NCBI GenBank assembly: GCA_963540965.1
Contig: CAUTSA010000001.1
Location: 248,001 to 312,000, forward strand
From: Nanosyncoccus sp963540965
GTDB taxonomy: Bacteria > Patescibacteriota > Saccharimonadia > Saccharimonadales > Saccharimonadaceae
Reading direction: 5' to 3'
DNA: 64,000 bases
Shown piece by piece: positions 17,265 to 26,223 of this stretch (within the stretch, counting starts at the first letter, position 1; each line of letters opens with the position of its first letter). The notes under the pieces were generated by a model. The model made no database searches, was not told the DNA's origin, and was given only the letters and a program-made list of their open reading frames with translations. A program made the position numbers and the translations under genes.

Positions 17265-17307
17265 TCAAACTTTTTTGTGTTAAACTAGTTAGAAAAAGAG
17301 AGGAAGT
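17265..17307 (+). promoter_or_regulatory. Promoter region of the KwaB-like cassette
   Basis: A TTTTTTGTGTTAAACT stretch contains a TGTG-TTAAACT extended -10-like box (near 17277-17286), and GAGAGGA lies five to six bases before the ATG at 17308. The short T-run could also serve as a weak terminator for the gene upstream. Confidence 0.4.
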
Positions 17308-18327
17308 ATGGAGTCAGAAGATAGACCAGCATTTACAAATTCTGAGATTAAGAAGATTAGTGATTTTGATGTATTCTTGTGGGCAAATGAGATTGATGAA
17401 GTAAAGAATAATGTCTCTTGCGAGCTTTTTCTATTTAATAAAAATTACACTCCGTTTAAGATTCGTTATTCAGAAAAACTAACTAATTCCGTAAAGCAAA
17501 TGTTTATGGGTGAGGCAGTGGCTTTTGTCATTAAAGAGGCAGACAAAGGTCTGGAATGTCGTGAATACGAAAAATCAGATGGTGAAAATAAGGTGATTTA
17601 TCGCACAGATCTCAACAAGGTGGTGAGAGCTGAGAGTCTGATTCGTTTAGTGGAAAAAGAATATAAGGATATTGATTATTTTACGGATAATGAGCACCAA
17701 TTTAAGAAGGTGAAGGGTATTTTGGCGAGATTTACTTATCCTGGTGGGGATGGTATGAAAACGTTCTATATTGCAAAAGCGATTTCAGCCGCTTCAGCGC
17801 TTAATGCTAAGTCTTCTTGGGAATTAAATGGTGAGAGTTTTGAACCGTTTAGCGCCGAGGTGGCACTGAAGATGCCGGACGATAATCAAGTCGCTATTAT
17901 TGATGAGAATGTGGTAATTTTCAATCAGAGTAAGTTTGAGAACCTTTTTCAATATGATTTTAAGTCACAGATGCTGGCTGAGGCGAAAGCAAGGGAGATT
18001 GAGGAGAAGTATCAGCTATCTTTTGCTGAGGGATTAACCTTGAATGCTTTACTGCAGGATAAAAAGCCTCTGGTAAAGAAGTTGCAAGATATGGATATTA
18101 AAGAGCAGATGTCGCAAGAACAGCTAGTGGATTATTCTGACGAGATGAAGCTGGAATTAATGACAGATGATGACGGTAAAATCATTATCATGGATGATAA
18201 GGATTTGACGATGTTTGTGAATTTATTAAATGAAGATTATTATGTTTCACCGGTGAATGGTAAGCGTTATGAGATTAAGTCTAAGAAGCTACTAAATGAG
18301 CCGGAGGGCGAACCACCAAGAGGCTAA
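17308..18327 (+). CDS. KwaB-like protein (DUF4868 family)
   Basis: 339 aa, soluble, no membrane helix. The C-terminal two-thirds follow the DUF4868 pattern: a strand ending VVIFNQSKFENLFQYD (about residue 207-222), a long helix with AKAREIEEKY, a LTLNALLQDKKPLVKKL helix and a closing segment FVNLLNEDYYVSPVNGKRYE near residues 311-330. This family includes KwaB, the cytoplasmic subunit of the two-gene Kiwa anti-phage system. KwaA, a small multi-pass membrane protein, is absent here; the next gene instead encodes a small cysteine-rich protein. The domain call is from memory of the family pattern, without a search. A defence role is inference. Confidence 0.6.
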   Translation: MESEDRPAFTNSEIKKISDFDVFLWANEIDEVKNNVSCELFLFNKNYTPFKIRYSEKLTNSVKQMFMGEAVAFVIKEADKGLECREYEKSDGENKVIYRTDLNKVVRAESLIRLVEKEYKDIDYFTDNEHQFKKVKGILARFTYPGGDGMKTFYIAKAISAASALNAKSSWELNGESFEPFSAEVALKMPDDNQVAIIDENVVIFNQSKFENLFQYDFKSQMLAEAKAREIEEKYQLSFAEGLTLNALLQDKKPLVKKLQDMDIKEQMSQEQLVDYSDEMKLELMTDDDGKIIIMDDKDLTMFVNLLNEDYYVSPVNGKRYEIKSKKLLNEPEGEPPRG

Positions 18328-18328
18328 T

Positions 18329-18556
18329 ATGCCAAAAGTTTATATAAAATGTCTACACTGTGGGGAGATTGAAGCGACTGTTTTAGGCGGGGGTGGTTTT
18401 TGTGGGGAGAAAGATCTCTGTCTTGAAAAGAGAGGGGCTAGAATAGTACTAGGGGTATGCGCTAACTGTCAGTGTAGAAAGTTAAATACGGGGAGAAGTT
18501 TGATTCTAAAGGGGGAGCTAACTCAGATTGCGTTAAGAGATCAGATGGATGATTGA
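18329..18556 (+). CDS. Small zinc-ribbon-like protein next to the KwaB-like gene (75 aa)
   Basis: Seven cysteines in 75 residues, arranged CLHC at about 8-11, two at about 25 and 31, and CANCQC at about 46-51, suggest a zinc ribbon or rubredoxin-like knuckle. It starts one base after the stop of the KwaB-like gene (TAATATG), so it is almost certainly co-translated. An in-frame start at 18296 inside the upstream gene is less likely because ATG 18329 has AAGAGG just upstream. It is one of only two genes in the window ending in TGA. Function unknown; it may be the partner or regulator of the KwaB-like protein. Confidence 0.6.
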   Translation: MPKVYIKCLHCGEIEATVLGGGGFCGEKDLCLEKRGARIVLGVCANCQCRKLNTGRSLILKGELTQIALRDQMDD

Positions 18557-18561
18557 GTAAA

Positions 18562-18604
18562 TAATTTATACACATTTAATAGATTATAATTTTTGTATAA
18601 ATTA
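18562..18604 (+). promoter_or_regulatory. Promoter of the zinc importer flanked by an 11-bp palindrome
   Basis: Perfect inverted repeat TAATTTATACA (18562-18572) and TGTATAAATTA (18594-18604). The 21 bases between the arms contain the -10 box GATTATAAT (TATAAT at 18585-18590). The downstream arm covers the expected transcription start near 18597. This is the geometry of a repressor operator, and a Zur-type metal repressor is a reasonable guess. Confidence 0.6.
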
Positions 18605-18622
18605 ATTATTCAAGGAGAAATA

Positions 18623-19666
18623 ATGAAGAAAATTTATAAAGTAGCGGTGGCGGCTTTGGTTGTGGCGGGCGTGGCTTTTGCTGGAGTAAAGTTTGCTGGT
18701 ATGCTGGGAAAGCATGAGATGGGGAAAAAATACTCAATTGTGAGTACGAGTTTTCCTGGTTATGATTTTGCGCGTGCAGTGGCTGGAAATAATACAGAAG
18801 TCTCTGTAAAAATGTTATTGAAGCCGGGGGCTGAATCACATACCTTTGAACCTACTCCGCAAGATATTTTAACAATTAAGAACAGTAATTTGTTTCTTTA
18901 TGTTGGGGGAGACTCGGATGAATGGGTAAAAAAGGTGATCAGTGAAATTGATCCGAAGAAGACTAAGGTATTGAAGCTAGTTGATTTAGTAAAAACCAAA
19001 AATGAGGAAGTAGTCGAGGGGATGCAGGAAGATGAGGATGATCACAAGGATGATGACCATGACCACGACCATAAGCATGACCACGATCACGACCACGATC
19101 ACGACCATGACCATGACCATAAAGAAGAGGAACCCGAAGTTGATGAGCATGTATGGACTAGTTTAAAGAATGCTAAAGAGATTACAGAAAAGATTCTTAA
19201 GGCTGTTTTAGAGTTTGATAAGGCAGAAGAAAAGAAGTTATCTGAAAATACTAAGAATTATACGGATAAAATTACTGCAGTCGACCAGAAAATTGGGGAA
19301 ATGGTTAAGACAGCGAAGCGTAAAGAAATTATTGTTGGCGATCGTTTTCCGTTAAGATATTTTGTAGATGATTATGGAATTAAATATTATGCCGCCTTTC
19401 CAGGATGCTCGGAACAGACGGAAGCTAACGTAAAAACTGTAAGCTTCTTAGTAAAAAAGATAAAAGAAGATAAAATTCCTGCCGTCTTTAAGATTGAGCT
19501 TTCAAATGGGTTGATTGCAGAAACTTTAGCAAAGGAGACGGGGGCAAAGATTTTGGAAATTCAATCTGCACATAATATTTCGGAAAAAGATTTTGAGAGC
19601 GGTGTGACATACGTTGATTTAATGGAACGTAATTTTGAAGTGTTAAAAGAAGCCTTGAATAGTTAG
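18623..19666 (+). CDS. znuA: Zinc-type ABC transporter substrate-binding protein (ZnuA-like)
   Basis: 347 aa. Captures zinc or manganese outside the cell for the ABC importer. An N-terminal hydrophobic segment (residues about 5-25) acts as signal or anchor; there is no lipobox cysteine. The cluster A-I SBP signature includes ESHTFEPTPQD with a metal His, and DEHVWTS with a second. An acidic, His-rich loop (about residues 140-167, repeated DHDH) marks the zinc-binding subfamily. The position of the third His in most relatives is Asp here (IVGDRFPLRYF). ATG 18623 is chosen because AAGGAG lies seven bases upstream; the in-frame upstream start is not needed. Confidence 0.9.
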   Translation: MKKIYKVAVAALVVAGVAFAGVKFAGMLGKHEMGKKYSIVSTSFPGYDFARAVAGNNTEVSVKMLLKPGAESHTFEPTPQDILTIKNSNLFLYVGGDSDEWVKKVISEIDPKKTKVLKLVDLVKTKNEEVVEGMQEDEDDHKDDDHDHDHKHDHDHDHDHDHDHDHKEEEPEVDEHVWTSLKNAKEITEKILKAVLEFDKAEEKKLSENTKNYTDKITAVDQKIGEMVKTAKRKEIIVGDRFPLRYFVDDYGIKYYAAFPGCSEQTEANVKTVSFLVKKIKEDKIPAVFKIELSNGLIAETLAKETGAKILEIQSAHNISEKDFESGVTYVDLMERNFEVLKEALNS

Positions 19667-19732
19667 TATTCAAAAACAGACGATATAGATGATGCGCGAT
19701 ATGAAAGAGTGACAAAAAGGAATGAAGAGTTT

Positions 19733-20425
19733 ATGAAAGACGGCGGTGAGCCAATACTAACTGTAAAGAAGTTACAGGTAAGTTATGATAAGGTAAATGT
19801 TTTTTCGAATTTAAGCTTTGAAGTTCGTGAGGGGGATTTCATCTGTATCGTTGGACAAAATGGAGCTGGGAAATCAACACTGATTAAGACTTTACTGGGA
19901 TCGATTAAGCAGAGTAAGGGTGAAATTATTTTTCATAACCTGAAACGTAAATTTATCGGCTATATGCCGCAGGAAAGCAAGGTGGATAAAAATTTTCCAG
20001 CTTCAGTATCTGAGATCGTTTATTCAGGGACGTTAAATCGGATAGGGGTACGACCGTTTTATGGGAGGGAAGAGGAAAAGGTGGTATCTGAATGCTTGAA
20101 GGAGTTGAAAATCTCAGACCTTACAAAACGTCATTTTGCAGATCTTTCGGGTGGGCAGAGACAAAAAGTCTTACTCGCTAGAGCTTTGGCAGCAACGTCA
20201 AAATTGTTAATCTTGGACGAACCATCGAATAATTTGGATTTTAAGTCAAAAATGGAATTATATGATAATTTGTTGAAGTTAAATAAAAAAGGTATTACGA
20301 TTTTGATGGTGACACATGATCTTGATCATAAAAATTTGATAGGAAATAAAATATTGGCACTATCTGGAAAAGAATATTTCTTTGGTGAAACTTGTGAATA
20401 CGTGGAGAGAATTCATAATGTTTGA
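19733..20425 (+). CDS. znuC: Zinc-type ABC transporter ATP-binding protein (ZnuC-like)
   Basis: About 230 aa. It has Walker A GQNGAGKST, the Q-loop in YMPQES, signature LSGGQRQKV, Walker B LLILDEPSNNLD and the H-loop VTHD. It energises metal import with the SBP and permease on either side. The start is ATG 19733 with AAAGGA about 15 bases upstream; GTG 19709 would add eight residues. It ends in TGA, and its last codons overlap the permease start by eight bases. Confidence 0.9.
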   Translation: MKDGGEPILTVKKLQVSYDKVNVFSNLSFEVREGDFICIVGQNGAGKSTLIKTLLGSIKQSKGEIIFHNLKRKFIGYMPQESKVDKNFPASVSEIVYSGTLNRIGVRPFYGREEEKVVSECLKELKISDLTKRHFADLSGGQRQKVLLARALAATSKLLILDEPSNNLDFKSKMELYDNLLKLNKKGITILMVTHDLDHKNLIGNKILALSGKEYFFGETCEYVERIHNV

Positions 20426-21221
20426 GATATTTGGGCAAGGATTTTTAATGAGGGGATTTATTGCTGGGTTAGTAATATCAATCTCTGCAGCACTTATTGG
20501 GACGGCTTTAGTACTTAGAAGGAATGCGATGATTGGGGATGGGTTGTCGCATGTGGGGTTTGGGGCTTTTGCGGTCGCTACGGTATTGAATTTTGCACCT
20601 CTTGAATTTGCGATGCCAATCGTAATAATAATGTCGTTTTTAATTTTGAGGTTAAATAGTCAAAATAAAATTCAGCCAGATGCAGCAATAGCGATGGTTT
20701 CAGCAGGTGCATTGGCGCTTGGTACTTTCGTGATCTCGATAACGCGTGGCGTAAATACGGATATAAATAATTATTTGTTTGGGAGCATTCTATCGATTTC
20801 GGAAGGAGATATGATGATCAGTCTGGTCTTTTCAATACTGGTGATTGGAATCTTTATCGGTTGTTATAATAAGATTTTTGCGTTAACTTTTGATGAGGAT
20901 TTTGCAAAATCAATCGGCATTAAAACAAACTTATATAATGCAATATTTGCAGTACTTTGTTCAGTCGTAGTGGTTTTGGGGATGAGATTGATGGGGTCAT
21001 TGTTGATTTCGAGTTTGATTATTTTTCCAACGATGTCGGCAATGCAACTAGTGAAAACATTCAAGAAGGTAATACTGATATCAGTTTTGGTGTCCGTGAT
21101 TTGTTTTATGATAGGAATGTGGGTATCTTATAGTTTATCCACGCCAACTGGTTCGACTATCGTATTAGTTAACCTAGCTGTATTTATTTTGGTACGACTA
21201 GTTCGCTGGGTACAGAAATAA
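20418..21221 (+). CDS. znuB: Zinc-type ABC transporter permease (ZnuB-like)
   Basis: 267 aa, an ABC-3 family permease with about seven to eight membrane helices. Conserved features include GTALVLRRNAMIGDGLSHVGFG near the N-terminus (the DGLSH loop) and the LMGSLLISSLIIFPTMSA segment late in the protein. ATG 20418 overlaps the znuC stop (ATG at 20418-20420, TGA at 20423-20425), so translation is coupled. The three genes make a complete importer under one palindrome-flanked promoter. Confidence 0.9.
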   Translation: MFEIFGQGFLMRGFIAGLVISISAALIGTALVLRRNAMIGDGLSHVGFGAFAVATVLNFAPLEFAMPIVIIMSFLILRLNSQNKIQPDAAIAMVSAGALALGTFVISITRGVNTDINNYLFGSILSISEGDMMISLVFSILVIGIFIGCYNKIFALTFDEDFAKSIGIKTNLYNAIFAVLCSVVVVLGMRLMGSLLISSLIIFPTMSAMQLVKTFKKVILISVLVSVICFMIGMWVSYSLSTPTGSTIVLVNLAVFILVRLVRWVQK

Positions 21222-21316
21222 GATTTGAAAAAATAAATAAATTATAATAAAATTATTCGATAAAAGAGTATTCTTTCTTTAAACAAGAATTCTAAATAGA
21301 TCACGGGAGGTGATGG
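21222..21316 (+). promoter_or_regulatory. Promoter/leader of the ABC exporter pair
   Basis: This AT-rich gap has a TATAAT-like box (21243-21248), an ATTCTT-N9-AAGAAT inverted repeat (21270-21290) that could be an operator, and a strong Shine-Dalgarno GGGAGGTGA seven bases before the ATG at 21317. Confidence 0.4.
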
Positions 21317-23107
21317 ATGCTGAAATTATTTAAGTATATGAAGCCATATTTCTGGCAGTGTTTGGTTTTGGTGCTGGCTGTTGGGCTACAGGTTTTTGGT
21401 ACATTGATGCTTCCGACGATGATGGCGGATATTGTAAATAATGGGATTAATAATAATGATACGGACTATATTTTTAGAACTGGTATCTTTATGTTTTTGG
21501 TTACTGTTGTGTCGGCGCTTGGCACTTTGGTGTCGTCCTATTTCTCGACTAAAGTGAGCGCTGGGATAAGTCGGGATATGAAACGTGATCTTTTTGCTAA
21601 GGTATTGTCTTTTTCGATTACGGAAACCGAGCAGTTTTCGACAGCCTCTTTGGTGACAAGAACTACGAATGATGTATCACAAGTGCAGCAAACAATGGTG
21701 ATGTGTCTTTCGATGTTGGTGCGTGCACCATTAATGGCAGTAGGGGCGGTAGTGCAGGCTTTTGTGGTGGCGCCGGATATGACCTGGATTATTGCTCTTG
21801 CAATTGGTATTCTTTTGATTTTTTCAATTGTAATTATAGGATCAGTAATGCCAAAATTTGCGATTTTTCAGAAGATGATGGATAGGATTAATTTGCTTAC
21901 TAGAGAGAATCTGACTGGGGTCAGGGTGATTAGAGCCTTAAATAAGGAAGATTACGAGGAAAAGAAGTTTAAAAAGGCGAATGAAGAATTAACGAAGACA
22001 GATCTTTCGATTGTGCGAATTATGCAATTACAGACACCGATTATGATGTTAGTGTTTAATATGACTTCGTTGTTTGCAATTTGGGTAGGGGTTTCAAGAC
22101 TATCGTTTGATATGAGTTACCTTGGTAAGATGATTGCGTTTATGCAGTATGCTACACAGGTGATTATGTCGTTCTTGTTTTTGACAATGCTGTTTGTATT
22201 AATTCCTAGGGCAAATGTTTCGGCAAAGCGTATTAATGAGGTTTTAGTGACAAAATCAAAAATTGTATTCCCTGAAAAATCTCTTGATATGCCAAAATCA
22301 AAAACAAGTGTGGAATTTAGAAATGTAAGTTTTGGTTATAAAACAACCGATGGGAAGATTTTGGATAATATTAATTTTATTGCGGAGGCAGGAAAGACAA
22401 CGGCCTTCATCGGCTCGACTGGTTCTGGAAAATCGACACTGATTAATTTAGTGCCAAGGCTTTACGATGCTACAGAAGGGCAGATTTTGATTAACGGGGT
22501 AGAGATTCAGAATTATTCTGAGGCTGATTTGATTAATCGAATTGGCCTAGTACCACAAAAGGGGTATCTATTTGGAGGGACGGTGCGTTCAAATATTTTG
22601 TTCGGGGTGGAAAATGGGTCGGATGAGCAAATGAAGAAAGCAGCGGAAGTTGCACAGGCAGCCGAATTCATTGAGAAGATGCCTAAAAAATATGATACGG
22701 AAATCTCAGAAGGGGGAACTAATGTCTCTGGTGGACAAAGGCAGCGTTTGTCAATTGCAAGAGCAGTGGCGAAAAATCCAGAAATTTATGTATTTGATGA
22801 TGCATTTTCGGCTCTGGATATGAAGACAGATAGGAATTTAAGAAAGGCCTTAAAGAAAATAACAGAAGATTCTGTAGTGTTGGTTGTGGCACAGAGAATT
22901 AATACGATTCGAGACGCTGAACAGATTATTGTATTGGAGCAAGGCAAGATTGTTGGGAAGGGGACACATTACGAATTACTGAAGAATTGTCGGGTGTATC
23001 TTGAGATTGCTAAGTCGCAGTTTTCTGAAAAAGAGTTAGAAGCGGAGCTAGCTTTAACTCCTGGAAAAAACACGGAAAATAGAATGAGCCAGAAAGGGGA
23101 GAAATAA
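21317..23107 (+). CDS. Heterodimeric ABC exporter, subunit with the degenerate ATP site
   Basis: 596 aa. Six-helix exporter transmembrane domain (about residues 1-300) followed by an ATPase domain: Walker A GSTGSGKST, signature VSGGQRQR, and Walker B ending FDDAFS, where the catalytic Glu of the family (DEA) is Asp. The next gene has the canonical Glu but an altered signature. Together they form the asymmetric pair known from TM287/288 and BmrCD, with one hydrolytic and one non-hydrolytic site. Substrate unknown: drugs, lipids or peptides. It has the strongest Shine-Dalgarno in the window. Confidence 0.9.
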   Translation: MLKLFKYMKPYFWQCLVLVLAVGLQVFGTLMLPTMMADIVNNGINNNDTDYIFRTGIFMFLVTVVSALGTLVSSYFSTKVSAGISRDMKRDLFAKVLSFSITETEQFSTASLVTRTTNDVSQVQQTMVMCLSMLVRAPLMAVGAVVQAFVVAPDMTWIIALAIGILLIFSIVIIGSVMPKFAIFQKMMDRINLLTRENLTGVRVIRALNKEDYEEKKFKKANEELTKTDLSIVRIMQLQTPIMMLVFNMTSLFAIWVGVSRLSFDMSYLGKMIAFMQYATQVIMSFLFLTMLFVLIPRANVSAKRINEVLVTKSKIVFPEKSLDMPKSKTSVEFRNVSFGYKTTDGKILDNINFIAEAGKTTAFIGSTGSGKSTLINLVPRLYDATEGQILINGVEIQNYSEADLINRIGLVPQKGYLFGGTVRSNILFGVENGSDEQMKKAAEVAQAAEFIEKMPKKYDTEISEGGTNVSGGQRQRLSIARAVAKNPEIYVFDDAFSALDMKTDRNLRKALKKITEDSVVLVVAQRINTIRDAEQIIVLEQGKIVGKGTHYELLKNCRVYLEIAKSQFSEKELEAELALTPGKNTENRMSQKGEK

Positions 23108-23108
23108 A

Positions 23109-24911
23109 ATGCACGGTAAGGGCATGAGTTCACAGGGGCCAAAAGATTTTAAATCGGCATTAAGACGTTTTTGGTTTTCAATAAGAGAGTGGAAGGTGAA
23201 AATCATCGTGGCGTCGATATTGTCGTTGGTGTCAACGCTTTTGATGGTGTTTGGTCCTATGATTTTAGGAATGATGACGACTTCGGCAACGGAATCGTTA
23301 AAAAATCAGGGTGCAATAAATTGGCCAGAGATTAACTTCTTAGGTTTTGTATTAATTGCAACTTTTCTATTATCGGCAGTGATCTCTTATATTCAAGGCG
23401 TGGTGACTTCGTCGTTGTCGGTTTTATATGAGAAGAAACTAAGAAATAGCATTTTGGAGAAGATGAGGAAATTGCCAATTGGCTACTTTGATAAGACACC
23501 GAATGGTGATGTGATGTCCAGGATGATTAATGACGTGGATACAATTTCTGTTTCTTTTGCGGAAACTTTAACCCAGATAATTACAAGCTTTACAATGTTG
23601 TTTGGATATCTTGCAATTATGTTGTATCTTTCAATAACGTTATCATTGATTGCTATTATCGCCGTACCAATTTCAACTATTTTTATTTCGGGTGTATTAA
23701 AGAAGGCAAAGGTATATTTTGCGGCTGAAAGAGCAACGCTGGGTAAATTAAATTCAATTATTGAGGAGAATTTTAGTGGCCAGTTGATTATTAAAGCAAA
23801 TAACCACGCAGGTAAGTCAATTAAGAGCTTCGATAAGATGAATACTAGGCTATACGAAGAAAGTAGACGAGCACAGTTTTTAAGTTCGTTAACATTTCCG
23901 CTAACGCATGTATTTTTAAACTTGGCATATGCTGGGGTGTGTATGTTGGGTGGTTATTATGTAATTTCAGGAGCAATCTCAATTGGCGGAATACAAGCAT
24001 TTATTCAGTATCTAAATCGCTTCAATAGGCCAATTACTGAAGTGGCACAGCTTTCAAGTACGATTCAGCAGATTTTGGCAGCAGCAGAAAGAATTTTTAA
24101 CTTCCTTGAAGAGACGGAAGAAACCCCAGAAGTGGAAAAAAGTTTATTTAAGCAAATCATGAATAAGGATCGTAAATTTCTTGGTGAGGTGGAGTTTAGA
24201 AACGTGAATTTTAGTTACGACGTAAAGCCTGTGATTAAGAATTTCTCAGTGAAAATTAAACCTGGGATGCAGGTGGCAATTGTGGGGCCGACGGGAGCTG
24301 GAAAGACTACGATTGTAAACTTGTTAATGCGATTTTTTGATCCTAATGATGGCGAGATCTTGATTGATGGAGTTGAGACCTCAAAAATGAAACGAAGTGA
24401 AGTCCGTGATTTGTTTGGAATGGTATTACAAGATACGTGGCTATTCTCGGGGACGATTATGGAGAACTTGAAGTACGGAGCAAAGAAGATTTCGGATGAA
24501 GATGTTTATAAAGCGACGAAACTGGTGGGAGTAGATCATTTTATAAAATCCTTACCAAATGGGTACCAGACAGTAATTTCAGAAGATTCGGATAATATTT
24601 CAGCGGGTGAGAAGCAGCTTTTGACAATTGCTAGAGCGGTGATTAGTGAACCGATGATGATGATTTTGGATGAGGCAACTTCTAATGTGGACACACGTAC
24701 TGAGCAATTAATCCAGGATGCGTTTTCAAAGCTTACAAAGGGGAGAACTTCCTTTGTGATTGCACATCGGTTGTCGACAATTCGAGAGGCTGATTTGATT
24801 TTGGTAATGCGGGAGGGGAATATTATTGAGCAAGGCAATCATAAGGAATTGATCGCAAAGAACGGCTTTTATGCGGAGCTTTATAATTCGCAGTTTAGTG
24901 AAGATGTGTAG
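23109..24911 (+). CDS. Heterodimeric ABC exporter, catalytic subunit
   Basis: 600 aa. Transmembrane domain about residues 20-330, then ATPase: Walker A GPTGAGKTT, Walker B MMILDEATSNVD with the catalytic Glu, and H-loop AHRLST. The signature is ISAGEKQ rather than LSGGQ, which is typical of the partner that completes the degenerate site of a heterodimer. It begins one base after the upstream subunit and is co-transcribed with it. Confidence 0.9.
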   Translation: MHGKGMSSQGPKDFKSALRRFWFSIREWKVKIIVASILSLVSTLLMVFGPMILGMMTTSATESLKNQGAINWPEINFLGFVLIATFLLSAVISYIQGVVTSSLSVLYEKKLRNSILEKMRKLPIGYFDKTPNGDVMSRMINDVDTISVSFAETLTQIITSFTMLFGYLAIMLYLSITLSLIAIIAVPISTIFISGVLKKAKVYFAAERATLGKLNSIIEENFSGQLIIKANNHAGKSIKSFDKMNTRLYEESRRAQFLSSLTFPLTHVFLNLAYAGVCMLGGYYVISGAISIGGIQAFIQYLNRFNRPITEVAQLSSTIQQILAAAERIFNFLEETEETPEVEKSLFKQIMNKDRKFLGEVEFRNVNFSYDVKPVIKNFSVKIKPGMQVAIVGPTGAGKTTIVNLLMRFFDPNDGEILIDGVETSKMKRSEVRDLFGMVLQDTWLFSGTIMENLKYGAKKISDEDVYKATKLVGVDHFIKSLPNGYQTVISEDSDNISAGEKQLLTIARAVISEPMMMILDEATSNVDTRTEQLIQDAFSKLTKGRTSFVIAHRLSTIREADLILVMREGNIIEQGNHKELIAKNGFYAELYNSQFSEDV

Positions 24912-24960
24912 AAATTGAACTCTTGTGTTACTATAGAGATAATAATACTAGGAGGATGCT

Positions 24961-25599
24961 GTGGCGAAACTATATTTCAGATACGGTGCAATGGGCTGCG
25001 GAAAGACAATGCAGCTTTTACAGGTGGCTTTTAATTATGAAGAGCGCGGACATCAAGTCTGTGTGATGAAACCAAAGACGGATACTAAGAATGGCGAAAA
25101 GTTGTTAACTAGGATTGGGCCGGAGCGAGTGACAGATTTTTGTTTTGAGAAAGAAGATGATCTCTTTAGTTATTTGAAAAAACATATTAAGGATAAGAAA
25201 ATTTCTTGCGTATTAGTCGACGAGGCACAGTTTTTGACGTCAAAACAAGTGGATCAGTTGATGAAAGTGACGACGGATCTTGAAGTGCCGGTCATGGCTT
25301 ATGGCTTAAGACTAAACTTTAGGTTGACTGATGGTGGTTTTGAAGGGGCAACTAGATTATTACAGATGGCACACGATATCGATGAAATTAAAACGATATG
25401 CGAGTGCGGACGTAAGGCAACGCTGAACGCGCGATTTTTGAATGGAGAGTTTATGGCGGATGGCCCAGATGTATTAATTGATGATGGTACCTCAGAGGTT
25501 GAGTATAGGGCAATTTGTCCAAAATGTTACTCTGAATACGCAGCGGGGAAGAAAAAAGGCGGGGAGATTTTGAAAAAGCATGCGGCAGGAGTGAAATAA
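24961..25599 (+). CDS. tdk: Thymidine kinase (TK1 type)
   Basis: 212 aa. P-loop YGAMGCGKT at residues about 8-16, DEAQFL (Walker B), a lasso region and a four-cysteine zinc site (CECG and CPKC). It phosphorylates thymidine taken up from the host to dTMP. GTG start 24961 with Shine-Dalgarno AGGAGG. The stop overlaps the tmk ATG. With the next gene it forms a thymidine to dTDP salvage pair, implying dependence on imported thymidine. Confidence 0.95.
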   Translation: MAKLYFRYGAMGCGKTMQLLQVAFNYEERGHQVCVMKPKTDTKNGEKLLTRIGPERVTDFCFEKEDDLFSYLKKHIKDKKISCVLVDEAQFLTSKQVDQLMKVTTDLEVPVMAYGLRLNFRLTDGGFEGATRLLQMAHDIDEIKTICECGRKATLNARFLNGEFMADGPDVLIDDGTSEVEYRAICPKCYSEYAAGKKKGGEILKKHAAGVK

Positions 25600-26222
25600 T
25601 GTTGATTGTAATTGAGGGGCAAGATGCGACTGGAAAAGATACACAGGCGCGACTTCTGGCTGAATATCTAAGGGAAAGGGGTAGAACAGTAACGGCTTAT
25701 TCAGAGTCGGGAACTGGTTCGGAGGATCCCTTTGTCTCTGAGATTGCTAAGTTAACATATAAAACTAAGCAAGATATTAACCATAGAACTAGAGTGTTGC
25801 TATTCCTAGTCAATCGTTATGAACAATGGCGGAAGATTGCGGAGCCTGCGTTAAGGCGAGGTGAGACGGTGATTTTGACACGTAACTGGTTGTCGACTTT
25901 GATTTATGAAGGTTATGCTGGTGGGGTATCAAAATCATTAATTTCGCGTTTGCACAAAGAAATTATGCCGGACTATTATTTTAAGCCTGATAGGGTAGTA
26001 ATACTGACGCTGTCAGATGCGGAGAGGCAACGTAGGTTAAATACGCAGGCGGTCGAACAAGGTCGAGTGGGTGAAGTATTAAAAACACAGCCAACAGAGT
26101 TTCAGAAAAAAGTGAATGAAGCATATCTTAAAGTAACTAAGAAAATGAAGTTGCAGTGCCTAGACGCTGGGGGAACGATTGATGAAGTACAAGAGGAATT
26201 AAGAAAACTGTTTGCGTTATAA
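25599..26222 (+). CDS. tmk: Thymidylate kinase
   Basis: 207 aa, family-typical. P-loop EGQDATGKDT at residues 6-15, a DR-like motif within RNWLST (canonical DRY/W), and a LID region about 140-155. It makes dTDP from dTMP. The start overlaps the tdk stop by one base (TAATG). The canonical GxDGxGKxT P-loop is GQDATGKDT here, a modest variation. The next gene, ung, starts two bases after the tmk stop. Confidence 0.9.
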   Translation: MLIVIEGQDATGKDTQARLLAEYLRERGRTVTAYSESGTGSEDPFVSEIAKLTYKTKQDINHRTRVLLFLVNRYEQWRKIAEPALRRGETVILTRNWLSTLIYEGYAGGVSKSLISRLHKEIMPDYYFKPDRVVILTLSDAERQRRLNTQAVEQGRVGEVLKTQPTEFQKKVNEAYLKVTKKMKLQCLDAGGTIDEVQEELRKLFAL

Positions 26223-26223
26223 G

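Noticed and set aside
19042..19125. Short-period repeat that could be taken for a CRISPR or satellite
   Set aside because: It encodes the His/Asp-rich metal-binding loop of the zinc-binding protein in frame; the period is six bases and there are no spacers.
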